DNA of 64,000 nt from Iris pallida (taxonomy: Eukaryota > Streptophyta > Magnoliopsida > Asparagales > Iridaceae): assembly GCA_029216955.1 (NCBI GenBank), contig JANAVB010010791.1:8078868-8142867 (forward strand), in the 5' to 3' direction. The first letter of the stretch is position 1, and every line of letters begins with the position of its first letter. Below are positions 11,315 to 24,000 of the stretch, piece after piece. The notes beneath the pieces were generated by a model. The model did not search any database. It was not told the origin of the DNA and was given only the letters and a program-made list of their open reading frames with translations. The position numbers and the translations under genes were made by a program.

Positions 11315-12289
11315 AACCTATATTTTTTGTAATTTCTGAAAGATTATTTAAGTTCCCTATGTCAGATCATCTGTGTGCCACACTATTTTATGTTCTTGGT
11401 GGTGCTAGCCCAAAATAGGTAAGTTATGCACCTTCTATATTTTTTACATAATTTTCTTATTTTAATGACATGAAGATTTTCATGCATGTCTTGCAAAAAT
11501 ATACTCAGTCCGAGCTGTCAGAAAAGCAAAATAATAAGAAAAATAGCTCTACAGACTTCGCTCATTTTATCTTACACAGATCTTAATGACTATGCATCTT
11601 CAAATTTTTGGAAAACTGTGATGATACTTCAGCTCGTTTGAAAGTTTTGTGAGATTTACTTCATATGCTGGATTTGAATCCTTCAAATATAGAAAATCTA
11701 ATGGTATTGCTTACGTCTGTTTTCTTTGTTGGACTATTTGAGTTTCATATAGTAGCATGAACTTTTTGAATAGGAAAATGCTTGGACTTCCTGGTTAACA
11801 TCTGTGAGGCTTAGTGCAGGTAGTTCGGAGACCAATAAACTTATGCTTGGACTATTTTAATCAGGACTTATACATCATTCAAGATCCGATAGTTACATAT
11901 ATATACATCATTATATCACATTTATTAAACCTTATTTTATCTTTTGCACGGTACATTTGTTGTGGACACATGTCTTCATGTGACTAAGTTGAAGTTAAAG
12001 TGTGGGATGTTTTCATGTGGATAGTTTTGATGTAGCTAAAGTGTACTCTATATTGGATACTCTATATATTTTGAAAAGATGTATATGGCCTGAGAAATGT
12101 AGAATGATAGCTAAAGTACTCTATTTTTAGACAATGGAATGTAGCTAGATAAAGTACTGTATATCTGTGAGATGTTGATGTACCCTATTTTGAGACAATG
12201 AAATGGAGATTAATGGTACTTTATATTACATTTCAATGTTTTGTTGTGAATATGGTTCAAAGTGGTTATTTTCGAATTGAATTGAGCAG
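11315..12289. other. Non-coding spacer with one exon-like segment
   Basis: AT-rich and without a convincing gene. The segment 11353-11418 is flanked by TTTAAG on the left and a consensus donor ATAG|GTAAGT on the right and could be an exon of the locus interrupted at 90-94, but its natural frame ends in TAG right at the donor. No homology is recognised in the remainder. Confidence 0.3.
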
Positions 12290-12608
12290 TGTTTGGAATG
12301 TATAACATGCAGTATAGAGCGTTATAAATGTGATACAATGACCATTCATAATACTTTCAAAATGTCCTGACTTCTAAACCATATTAACTATTTATAACGG
12401 TTTTACATAACTATCCATAATGCTTTAAAAATAAAACGTAGCAGAAATTCAACCTATTAATGACGTTTTCGGAAGAATTATCTATAACGCTTTGAAAAAC
12501 ATTTATAACACCCGATTTTATAACGCTTGGATTAAGAAGAAAAAAGCGTCATGGTTCTTAATTAATGACGGTTTTTAGCCGTCATTAAAAGGTATTTTTG
12601 TTGTAGTG
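12290..12608 (-). mobile_element. CACTA (En/Spm) transposon terminus, partner end not found
   Basis: The sequence ends TTTTTGTTGTAGTG at 12608, the complement of the CACTACAACAAAAA start typical of CACTA transposons. Just inside is a short inverted pair, AATGACGG and CCGTCATT (about 12563-12586), and motif TATAACGCTT or ATAACGGTTT recurs at about 12398, 12483 and 12521, as expected of subterminal transposase-binding repeats. I found no second CACTA end upstream and no transposase, so this is a truncated or non-autonomous copy. The left border is approximate. Confidence 0.7.
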
Positions 12609-14038
12609 ACTGGGGTGTTACATAGACAGCTTACTACTGTCGATATTGTGAGATAGAATGAACTTGATAACATATTTGTATCCCAGAAGTGGGAGCGAGT
12701 CGTGACAAGTTTTAATGGTGGCTCATGTAGCTCACATCTTCGCAAAAAGTATAAAGTCTTGGTAGTACTTAGGTTAGACGTACAACAGCGAGACTACAAG
12801 TAATTGAGGAATTAAAGGTTTGAAAATGCATCCACAACTAAGATTATAGGATTCTCTGTGACTCTCTAGGATTCCTTCGTATTATCCTTTGTTTTTGTTC
12901 ATTATTTTATACCGTTCTCCTCCCCGCCTCTTGGCTAATGTTTCATGGTTTTCTCCTTTCTTGACTCTCATTCGTTTGATTTGTTTTAAAAATATCTCAT
13001 GAATTTGGTTGAAGGTAAGTTTGATAACCAATATTATTTGGCGAGGCAGCAAATGCACTATAGCCATCTACTTGCATTATGGAACCAAAAGTTTTGCAGC
13101 TAGATACATGCTGGTGAGACAATAACTTCAGGTCACATGATTATGGAGATATATGATTCTCATATTTTACCTAGACTACGTCCTATTATGCATCTCGATT
13201 GACCTCCTACCACCATTGGAAAATTTTGTTACTACCTTTCCTAATTTATTTGACACTAACCTTGTTTAAAATCAGTGTGAATTTCTCGACTTATGAATAT
13301 AATATATCCCATGTATACATACATGACCTTAGGACACTTTATTACTTCACATTCATGCTTGGCATGCTTCCTCATATTTGACGTATTGTTAGAGCGATCG
13401 AAACATGTGATCAGTTCTAGGTTCCCGAGCGGGACACATATTTGGAGTTACTTCCAGACTTATTATATATTGTTAGAGGATCCGATCAAGTACATCATGG
13501 ATATGATACATACGACCACATGGAGGGAAGGATAGTCACTTGGCGCTTAGGCTACATTTTCACATTGCTTTTGTTGCTTCATTACCAGAATTGTAGAATT
13601 TTTATAGTTACGACAATTTTCTTTCATGGACTTCGAAGTTATCATAGTTACCAGAATCTTTCTACTAGAGCTTGGAGTACATCATGATAGCTCACTCGTG
13701 CGAACATTATCCTAAAATTGCACATCACTAACCTATTACTTTAGATGTACCTGCTTAGATTAGAATTGTTATATTTTGTTTACTTTTGACATATTATTAT
13801 GTATCTTTCTACGGTTCTCTGAGGACCTAGTTTTCTTCCAAGTTAGTTGAGTTGATTATGTTGAGCCTATTTTTATGGAACACTATCAATTCTTTTCTCA
13901 GATTCAATATTGGATACTCATCATTTTATCTTACACAGTTTATAGTTCATTTATTTTATTTATCATGTTGTATAGTATATTGTTTATAGGCATGTATCAA
14001 TCTCTCGTCCTATTTGAACATGTGTGCTATTAAGCTGG
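12609..14038. other. Spacer without recognisable gene
   Basis: AT-rich. Several frames of 60-90 codons exist but none has a recognised motif, consistent splice sites or a plausible start. It may include old, eroded transposon sequence. Confidence 0.4.
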
Positions 14039-14266
14039 TGTCACGCCCCATTACCATCACGACCCGACTTTTGAAATATGAGTACGTAGCCAAGTCTAGC
14101 CTACGCCACAGCTTTGGCGGTAGTACGTTGTCTAGATCTCAATATAAATCTCAAAAGTAAACAAACAATATTTAATCACAAAATTATCTATTTGTTCATT
14201 CACAATAACTATTCCATTAATCTTCAATCCAATAAGACATCAAAATGATATTCGGGAATAAGTCTG

Positions 14267-14350
<84 letters not shown>

Positions 14351-16113
14351 TTAAGTTCTATCTATAGTCTAAGATTGGCCTCCGAAATGCTCCATCTTCC
14401 CAGAATGGTCCAAAGTGCATAAGATAGCAAGTCACATGCAATGATCCTGTCATGACATGACAAAGTACAACCCTATTGTAATAATGTAATTTAATACAAA
14501 CTAAAGCTAAATAATAGAGATACAATATAACTATAAACGAAACATGTGTATGAAGTGGAAGCAATAACACGTACAAGAAGATCACTGGCAAAAACATGTA
14601 TAAACAATATAACTGGACAACGAACAAATAAGACTAACTGACAGTGTATGTGAAATACCTTTCGACATGTGAACGACTGGGCTAATATGGCACATCATAT
14701 AGATAGCTATCCACAAAAAAGGTATGGCTAACCCATATGTGAGTTGTATGACTTAGCTATCCACAATAACAATAATTGTAATTTGTTCACATACTTACTT
14801 AGCATTTTCCCTCTCGACTCACTAAACAATAATAATAACAACATGGTACAGTAAGTCCTATCGTGTCATAATCGTGTCCCAACTAGATACTAAATGAAAA
14901 CACAATAAAGAGTAGCATTATAACGTACTAAGAACATAAAGTAATAGTGTACTTGCCTCAAGTTAAGTTGCAGTTGTGTGACTTGATCAGGTTGGCACAT
15001 AATAGGTTCAAATAAAAACTACGCAAGATGACATCAAATGATGGAACATACCATTCCATTGAGTCCAGGATAGTCCAATTAGCTAGGGTTGATATGATGA
15101 AGTCCGAATTTGCAAGAAGAATAAGAAATATCGGATTAGTCATAGTCAAGACTTGATATTCAAAGAAAATGGGTATAAATAAATATTTATAACCTTTAAG
15201 AAAAAAAAAATATTTGAAACCATATTTATCAATCAAAATAATTTTAGATAAATACTTTAGAAAATCTAGGCCAAAAACTCTAATTTTGTCATATACACTT
15301 TTTAGGTCAAAAATATATATTTAAAGTAGGTAAAAATAATGTAGTAACATATTTAGGGCTTCTAACCCAATTTTAAATTACAATAATGGCCAAGCCCTAT
15401 ACTATATTTTGTCACAAATATAATAATTTATTTTAGGAATTATTTACTATATATTTGTTTAAAATAAAAAAAGTATAAATAAATTAAATAATATTATGGT
15501 ATCAAATAATAATAATATAAAGCAAATTTGAAGCCCAAAATAAAGCCAAGGCCCGAGGCCCAAAACTAGCAACCAGCCCAAACATTATATATTTTTTTTG
15601 AAAGGGCTTAAGCCCAATTTCTCTACTAGGCTCCTCATCCCATCCCATAAATAAAAACAAAATAAAAACCAAAAGAAAAAGAAAGAACAAAAGACGGAGG
15701 GTTTGAGAGTGGGAGAGAGATGAGGCTCACAGGAAAAGTTCATCGATCGGCTTGGAGGAGAGAGCGACGGAGCTTGGACTGGGAACCGATGCAGCACGCG
15801 ATGGTGGCGGAATGATCGGTGCTGACTTGGAGTCGTCAGTGGTCGGTCTCGGCGAGATGGTGGCTCTTGCTGGACAGTGGCGTCGGCTCACGGCAACGCG
15901 GGGAGGCACATGGCGGTCAAAGGCGACGGTGGAAGGAGGTTAGGACGGTCATGGCAGCAAGATTGGACAACGGAGCGTGGGTTGGCTGGCGCGAGGTCGA
16001 CACCGGAGTCCTTGATGAGGGTGGCCAGTGGCTGAAGGTGAGTGGTGGTTGCGGTGCTGTTGATGTAGGTAGTGGTGGGTTTACTAGTGGTGGCAGAAAA
16101 CGAGGGTATGACA
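14039..16113 (-). repeat. LTR-like block, reverse orientation (tentative)
   Basis: Starts TGTCACGCCCC at 14039, the complement of the GGGGCGTGACA end of the Tekay LTRs, and a TATGACA occurs at 16107-16113. Between them are AT-rich sequence, a long AT microsatellite, and at about 15700-16090 a GC-rich segment that on the minus strand is rich in proline codons, as in some LTR leaders. No flanking duplication and no internal region were found. It could be a solo or truncated LTR; the right border is uncertain. Confidence 0.35.
14269..14347. repeat. (AT)n microsatellite
   Basis: About 79 bases of uninterrupted AT dinucleotide inside the LTR-like block. Confidence 0.97.
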
Positions 16114-16690
16114 CAGTCAACTACATGCTACGAAGTACGTCAATATCCTACAATACGGTCATGATTGTCCCTAGACAAGGTGGTGCATACTACAATTAAG
16201 TCTCTTATGGTCTCAAAGAAATGTCTCAATCAGTCAATCAAGAAGCAGTAAATAAAGAGCTTGTAAGATAAAATAATAAGGCTCCCCGACTCTCTATTAG
16301 AATGTCATGAATACTAGCTATGCAAAATAGTAAGCTAGTACGGGACCAAAAGTACATGATCATATGCCAGCTATAGTATGAATATACAACCATGAAAAGG
16401 AAATACATATCCAGAGTATCTGACTAAACAGATGCATGTGGCTAAATGCCCAAAAGAATACAAAATACTATACGAGTGGTGAATGAGAAATCCACTCAAG
16501 TCCTTCGGCAAACATCTTCTGAATGCGTGTCATCAGTTAGAAGAAGATACGTTGGATCCCCATCTCGGCTACCAAATTTGGTGAAACAAAACCAGAGGGG
16601 TGAAGCCCCTAATAACAAGTACCACAAGGAGGACCGAGTGATTGAAACAAAACCCAAATAATGCATAAGTAAGACCTGTTCGACAATCAT
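16105..16690 (-). repeat. Relic of a Tekay-type LTR (reverse)
   Basis: Collinear in many short stretches with the first 600 bases of the LTRs at 47644 and 55684: ACTACATGCTACGAAGTACG, CAATTAAGTCTCTTATGG, TGTCTCAATCAGTCAATCAA, a GGCTAAATGCC segment, AAATCCACTCAAGTCC, and AACAAAACCAGAGGGG followed by GAAGCCCC. Substitutions and indels are frequent, so it is much older than the two complete Tekay copies. The terminal TGTCACG is missing. A short segment reading AGAAGAAGATACGTTGGATC is duplicated at about 16541 and 16736. Confidence 0.75.
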
Positions 16691-16901
16691 AGGCGTATAC
16701 CCTATCATTGAGGCAATGCAACACCCCTACACTAGAAGAAGATACGTTGGATCTCCATCGTCCCATTTTCCAAAATTCTTTTTGTACTCGGGGATTCTCA
16801 GTACAGGATCTCTAAGGTGTACTCGACTTGTGGTGTCTTGCGCTAATAAGAAAAGACAGTGATTCTTCTCTTTTTTGTATGTGTTCTACATACATATATA
16901 A

Positions 16902-17005
<104 letters not shown>

Positions 17006-17187
17006 CATGCCTAGCTAACAGTAGTACATATATTTATTTACATACACTTGATGCTAATTGAACCAAGAATCTAACATGTGTATAAATGGGAGTATTCAAA
17101 TTAGCTAACAAAAATTTGGGACCCAAAGATGGACAGAAATCAAGTCATGGCTGAATTAAAAGGGCATGAAGGATGATGCATTACATA

Positions 17188-17313
<126 letters not shown>

Positions 17314-17538
17314 AGGGGGAGGTAAAGGTAATGTATATAAGAATGTGTATGTGTGTGTGTACGTGTGAACAGTTAAGGGTGTGTGCTAGTGTGATACAAG
17401 GCAATGTGTGTGTGTGAGTGAGAGTGGGGTTATGGGTTATGTGTACAACTGAACACAACAAAAATCTCAACTAAACCGAACATATCAGTATATATATATA
17501 TATATTAAGGCACACACATGTATATAGATACCTAAGTA

Positions 17539-17540
<2 letters not shown>

Positions 17541-17605
<65 letters not shown>
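17541..17605. repeat. (TA)n microsatellite
   Basis: About 65 bases of TA; a shorter tract of 17 bases is at about 17490-17506. Confidence 0.95.
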
Positions 17606-17608
<3 letters not shown>

Positions 17609-17918
17609 CAACTTACATCTTATCTCATCTCATCTCCACACACATCAACTAATGAATCTATCAATTAAACAAGAAATCTGAACAACCTAACATATATATC
17701 AATACAACAAATCAAATCCCAACAACTCTCACTGAAAACTGGAAAAACTAAACTAACTCAGCCACATCTTACCTATTTAACTGCTAACACTAAGCCCTTC
17801 TTCCTATGCTATACAATGTACACTAGTGCCATATATTTCTAAACCACCTGCACATGAACCCCTCTCACTGCTCTCTCAGGAAACTGAGCTCAACCTCCAT
17901 CATGAACCAATATAACAC

Positions 17919-17921
<3 letters not shown>

Positions 17922-17970
<49 letters not shown>
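17922..17970. repeat. (TA)n microsatellite
   Basis: About 49 bases of TA, the last of the cluster between 16903 and 17970. Confidence 0.95.
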
Positions 17971-17972
<2 letters not shown>

Positions 17973-18879
17973 CACATACATGTCTAATTCTCACCAAAAT
18001 CAACTCGAACACTCTCATTGTACTCTCTGAAACCAACTGAACATATGTGGTGCCTGTACAGGCCCTAAGACTTGCACTTGGCAATGCCACATGGCTCAAC
18101 CCTCTGTTCCTAATTGAGACATCAGTCACCATAGGCCTATGGCCAAAACCAAATGATACCAATCAATGCCCGACTCTAAAATCCTCTCTACAGGACTCTC
18201 ACAGTCAGTCTACTTCTCTCGAAATCCTGAACAAAGTCAAGGCTAACCAATTGTTAATGGGTGACTGAACATTAGCATCTTAAAGATGATGCCAAGTCCA
18301 GCTTGCCACAACAGGGATAACCCATATATATAACAGACCTATATCTTAAAACTAAATCATAACAAAACCCAAGATACAACCCTAAATGATATAAATCAAA
18401 CTGAACCAATCCACTCCAAAAATCCTATCTATTACAAGTATACACTCACACACATTACATACATATATATGTGTACGAGTGTGTGAGTGTCCAGATCAGG
18501 GTGTCAAGAGTGAAGTGTCAAAGTAGTGCGCCCTACAAAGTGTCCAACCCGTGTCCAATCAGTGTCGAAATCCTAAATACAACCTGGTATTAGAACTGTG
18601 CACATAGCAGCCTCGTGCGGGTGTGTCAACCCCTCTAGGATACGACACACATCACCACGAGTCTCGAGTTCATGTCTAGAGCTAGGGTAGGTTTAGGTCT
18701 AGGTGTTAGGCACCCTGAATCGTATCCAAGTCGCCTCGTGTCCAAGTGTCAAGCCCGAATCAGAGGCTCAATTTTGTGTACACACAACCAGTGCAAAACT
18801 ACTGCAGACACGATAACGTGTTCGATACGACACGAATCGACTTGAAACTTGGGGAGGGGCCTGACAGTCATGGCCCCCA
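17971..18879. other. Spacer, target locus of the Tat element (left side)
   Basis: No gene recognised. From about 18480 the words GTGTCC, GTGTCAA and CGACAC recur. Similar wording (CGTGTCC, GGACACG, GTGTCAA) resumes on the far side of the Tat element at about 37360-37470, so the element sits inside one older GTGTC-rich repeat. Confidence 0.5.
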
Positions 18880-19812
18880 CCTCCTGTAGAAGCATGGAAT
18901 TTCACAACCAGAAAGCCCATGCGCCAGACACTACATGCGCTAGAACTCAGACGAAGAACTTCACAGCAAAGTCAATAAGTATAGACATTTGAAGAAGGAC
19001 TTTTTATTTTATATATAAAAGTCTATTACATGTCTAGAAAAGGTTGTATAAAGGAGAATTTCTACAAAGGAAAGATCCTAAGTCTACAGCCAGCGGCCAC
19101 CATGCGCATTCAGATAAGCGCAGCGGCCACCATGCGTCTCCAGATAGGCGCAGCATCACCATGCGCCACCAGTGAGGCGCAGCAGATACTATGCGCCTCC
19201 ATCCAGGCGCATCCCGCCATCTCTTCAGCAGCTCAGTTATGTGCATCCAGCCCAGCTATGTGCATTCCTTCAGCCAAATTCTTCCAGCCAGGCTCACCTG
19301 GCCGAGCAGAGCCCAGTTATGCGCCGCTCTTCCAGCCAGGATCACCGGATAAGTGCTTCCACAAAGCATTTAACCCTCTGGCTGGAACCAAGGAAGAGAA
19401 GAGCACCGCAAATGCTGTGGCCAGGGGAGGCTTCGAAAGAGCCTCCAAAGGCGAAGGAAGACCGTGATCGAAACCGCGGCTAAAGGAGCAGCTTTCAATA
19501 CAACCAAAGTGGGCAAACCCCACTTTGAAGGAAGATAGAGCCTAGCACCGCCATTCCGATCTACGGCTCTTCCGGAATAACGGAGACAAGGCCCGAGCAT
19601 CCCTATCTTTGGATGCAACAGGCACCTTCCGCCTGCCTCGGAAGCCCTCGACTCCGTCTTTTGGATGTAACAGTCACCTTCAAGTGCATCGAAGACAACA
19701 CAGCGTCTCATCTTCACCCTCGGGAGCACTTCGTCAACAGAATGCACCCGCATGTTCAAGTTCATGTTGGAAGTACGTGAGGAAATGAGAAGCAAATCTT
19801 CTCTCCATGCCA

Positions 19813-19935
19813 CTATTTATAGGCCGGGCAGATCAAACCCACGCGCCAAGTGGATGGCCCTCCGATTCCGTGCAATGAATTTACATTAAATGGATGAACC
19901 GGACGCCTCGAATTCAGCCAAACGGCTATTTATAG
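19813..19935 (-). promoter_or_regulatory. Two antisense TATA boxes in the LTR
   Basis: CTATTTATAG at 19813-19822 and 19926-19935 reads CTATAAATAG on the minus strand, identical to the sense TATA box at 20746 and to the TATA box of the antisense gene at 34888. Copies at 36080-36089 and about 36193-36202 in the 3' LTR could direct transcription into the element on the minus strand. Box sequence is seen; function is inferred. Confidence 0.5.
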
Positions 19936-20745
19936 CACTCGAAGAGCGAGACAGCCGCATCATTAAAAGACATGTCCGATGCGCCAGCCAGACAGCGTAT
20001 CACACGGACGCGCCCTTCGGCATCAGGCGCATCACACAGACGCGTCCTACAGTACTCGGTGCATTACAGAGGGTGCGCCCCCACACATCTCCATACCGAG
20101 TGGAACGCCAACCGACGCGCCCACTCAGCTGTCCATCGAACGTCACCAACATTAAATGCTGAACTGACAGAGTTGGCAGCACGCCTCCCAAAGTCTGAAC
20201 AGTTGACAGCTTTTTCAGAAAACGAAGCGTCGACAACGTCAGCATCATCATGACTTTATTTCGACGGCTACTGCCACGTGGCCACTCAACCAACCGCATG
20301 CGCCTCTACGGCCATGCGTCCAAATCAGCATGCGCCTCAAAAGCCATGCGCCTCAGACTGCTCTCTGATCCCGAAAGACAGAAGGAAAGTCGCCTGCATG
20401 CGCCTCAAAAGCCATGCGCCCCAAATGGTTTGTAACTCCTAAAGGTTATGAGCCGCAGCCTCCTCCTGCGCCCAATCCAAGGCGCAGCCCACCAGATCAC
20501 TCCTCTCCACCAAATCCGAGATCTTCGAACCATGAGTCGACGACACGTGTCCTTTGACTCAACTCATCCAAGATTTCAGCAACGGAAAGATCTTCTCTCT
20601 GCTACGTGCCAGCTCACAACAGCAGTATGAAGAGTTCTCCCCCTCGATCAGGGCACAGCATCCGTGCGCCTCCATCAGCAACCTCCACGTGGCGTCCCCA
20701 CACCGGCGCATCCTACATGCGCGCATGAGCAGCCAGCCTGCAAAA

Positions 20746-20755
20746 CTATAAATAG
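20746..20755 (+). promoter_or_regulatory. TATA box of the Tat LTR promoter
   Basis: CTATAAATAG followed 25-35 bases later by a CA-rich stretch (ACACACACAC AAGACTC), a typical plant start region, about 320 bases before the LTR end. The same site lies at about 37013 in the 3' LTR. Confidence 0.8.
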
Positions 20756-21064
20756 AAGGATCATCTCCTTCACACACACACAAGACTCACAACACAGAGA
20801 GAATCCACAACAGAGAATCACCGGAGAGGCAGTTCTAGACACTCAACGTCTTCCTCCTCTCAGCAAGTTCCAGCACCCAGAGCAATCAACACCTTCAGAG
20901 AACCGATAACCATCGTCAGCCGGTCAACGGAGTCAACGCATTACCACTCGCTCCATTGGCACTAAGGACCCAGCTTAAACAAAAGTGTACTCCTAGGACT
21001 ACATCTAAGTCCTACATTGTAACACTGTTCTGTTTGTATTAAAGTTTTCAATCAAACAATTTTA

Positions 21065-24000
21065 ATGGCAAACAAGCTGGCGACTCTGCTGGGGACTTCT
21101 TTCTCCTCTACCGAGAAAGTCGTGTCACAGGCCGACGACGTGAAGGTGGGCTCCTCCCACAAGACGCTGGTAGTGCGCCTTAATCAACAGGCGTACGAGG
21201 AGTTCATTTCTGAAGGAAGTGCGAGTCTTTCGAAGCGGCTGTCGAAGCCGAAGAAGACCCGCGCAGTCTGGGTGTGCAAAGTCGACGCCTCGGGCACCAC
21301 CGTTGAAGGGGATGCGCCCGTCCAGCCTTCCCTTCCTGCTGACGTCCTCAGCAGTCAAGGTGCGCCCGCTGATGCAGCGCATCTCTCGGGGAAGCGTGCG
21401 GCTGACCACGTTCCCCAGCCATCTTCCTCTCAGGCGAGGAAGATACGTCGACGGAGCAGGGGCGCAGCCAATGCCCCGCGCATCACTTCTGATGTGCCAC
21501 AAAGAGCCTCTGTCTTTGACAGACTCACTCGCTGTAATGGTGAGGAGAATTTGGATGCTGAGTACTATGCGCTCCAGCGGGCTGGTACGAAGAAATCCAA
21601 GGCGGCACGGGCCATGCGCCACAAACGTGCTATGCCAGCAGCCGGCCAGAGGCACGCGCTTACAATCACACGCGCTGCCGATGGCAAGCTGTACAAGGTT
21701 GACTCAAGTGCTTCTGTACCGACAACGAGTCGACCTTCAAAGTCCTCATCTCGCTTGGACGCATTCACTGCGTGCACAACCAAGCCGAGAGAGGCAAACT
21801 CAGTGGTCTTGAACTCCCGCGCCTCCTCTGGTTGTGCGTTTGAGGTCCGTTCAAGTCACTTCAAATGTTGTGGTTCCCCCACTACTGATCGTGATGCCTG
21901 CTTGGTATTAGATCAGGGGACGCAGCACTCACCCGACCACCCCGGTGCTTGGCCCTGCCATGCGCCTGAGAGGGGTGTGAGGGTAGCACTCTCCTCCAAC
22001 GACCTGCGCAACGTGATCACTCACAAGCGCCGGTCAGGAGAGTTGACCAACAAGCACGATGCACCTCTCACGGGGCACACTTGTGCAGTGGTCACCATCA
22101 ACTGCTGTTGCAAGACGGCAGTACCGCCAAAGCAGTCGGTCTTCCAACGGCTACAATCATCGACACCCCTCCGACATCGCCTTGGGACGAAGGTGTCAGC
22201 AGAAGAGGAGCTAAAGGTTGCTTCATGCAACGTGATCTCCAACTCCTCATCTGTCCGAAAGACGACTGCCAATTCCTCGTCTTCATCCAAAAGCCAGCCG
22301 AGGAAAACCAAGGCAGCCGTCTCGACCTCTGGAGTGTTCGAAGGCACTCGGTCGAGGAAGAAGTTCTTGGAGGAAGCTGGGGGTAGCCAGACCCTTGTCG
22401 AGCCTCCTTCCGAAGACGAAGATGTCCAAAGCACAGCTGCGGCGGATCTTCATCAAGGCGAAGATGGCCTCCCTGAAGCCCCTCAAAATGACGATGTCCT
22501 CCAGGACACCGCCAGGGGTAGTGGTGGAAACGAAGAGGCCCTTCAAGACAGAGCTGAGGGCAATCAGGCCCTTGCAGATGCGCCTGTCGAAGACGAACTC
22601 CAGAATGTGGCTGGGGGTGGCCAAACACCAGGAGAAGTGACTCCCCCACATGAGAGCGAGGCTGAGAGCGAAGCCTCAACTAATCCATCCACTTCCGGCC
22701 GTGTCATGACAGTATACATGACCGGGGGTGATCTTGAGACTGATGCGCCGCCACAGGACATTGTCCAGCGCATAGACTCGCTAGAGGGAGGACTCAAAAC
22801 CCTTTCTGCCTCAATGCAAGCACTGACTCAAGCAGTGTTTGAGATGCAGTCGGCCTTGATCAGGACACCTTCAAATGGTCCCAACCCAGGAGCCAATGGA
22901 GAGTCGAGTGTGCCCCTCCAACGGACACCCTCAGACACAGAAGCACCCCGGACGTCGGAGCCCTCAAACGCTCCACTCCAGGTGGTACCTCCTTCCCCGA
23001 CTCCTAGCTCCACGGAGGACGTGGTCGAAATGATCAAAGATCTGCGGGAGCGCTTCGAGTCCAAGAACAGGCAGGAGGAGCGCCAGAAGATGGGCATTCC
23101 CCAGCCTTATCCCCTTGAGTGGAACAAGGTAGTTTATACCCCAAAGTATAAACCACAAACACTCACGCCGTATGACGGAAAGGACTCTCCACGACGGTAC
23201 CAGACGTACTTCCAGTCGCAGACGGGGCATCTTCCGAAGGAGGACGCGCTCCTCACCAGCATCTTTGTTGGGGCCCTGAAAGGGGTGGCGTATGACTGGT
23301 ACTGCAGCCTCCCCGATAATTCTATATCGTCCTTCGACGACCTGACACGCCTCTTCCTCGACCGCTTCTACGACGGTGGGAAGGACATGACGATGGCGTC
23401 TCTCATTGAGATACGCCAGAAGGACAAGGAAACGGTTCGGGCATTCATCGAACGCTTCCGTCAGGCCTGCTTCAGGCTACCTCCAGGCATGCCAGAGCAT
23501 GCGCTTCTCTCCGCTTGCAGTATGAACATGCTGCCTGCAGTAAAGCTCTGGCTTAACTCTACTCTCCCTCCCGACTGGAGCTCCCTAATCATCGAAGCTG
23601 AAGCTGCAGAGAAGAAGGCGGCCAATGCACGTCTTCTGGGTGTTAGCTTCCCCGCCTTTGACGATAAGGGGAAAAAGTCCGCAATCAACAACTCCGGACG
23701 AGAAACAAAGGGGAAACAGGCATTGACTGTTAATGCCTCGAAGGGCGCATCTGCGCCTACTCAAAAGCCTCCACTGGCACCGAGACCCAAGGAGGTTTAT
23801 TCATTCAATGATGACGATACCCTGCAACTCTTTGAGATACTGAAGCAGGGTGACAAGATCAAGCTTCCGGACCCGAAGCGGCCCGATGAAGTCGGGAAAG
23901 TGGACAACCCGAGGTACTGTCACTACCATCGGTTTGTTGGACACCCGACCAAGGACTGCTACGTCCTCAAAAATTACATCCAGCGCATGATCAATGCGGA

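Larger units (their letters stand above)
18885..21074 (+). repeat. 5' LTR of the Tat element
   Basis: 2190 bases. A clear TATA decamer CTATAAATAG is at 20746-20755, so transcription should begin near 20780. The same decamer in reverse occurs at 19813-19822 and 19926-19935. The word ATGCGCC or GGCGCAT occurs many times, notably at 19100-19210, 19975-20050 and 20295-20425. The final bases AATGGCAAACA contain an ATG (21065) that opens the long gag frame. Confidence 0.96.

Noticed and set aside
19370..19813. 147-codon minus-strand frame in the LTR, repeated in the 3' LTR
   Set aside because: No recognised motif and it starts at GTG; the duplication is explained by the LTR pair. Kept only as context for the antisense TATA boxes.
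22098..22679. 193-codon minus-strand frame across gag
   Set aside because: Mirror of a GC-biased real coding frame; no independent start signal, domain or splice structure.
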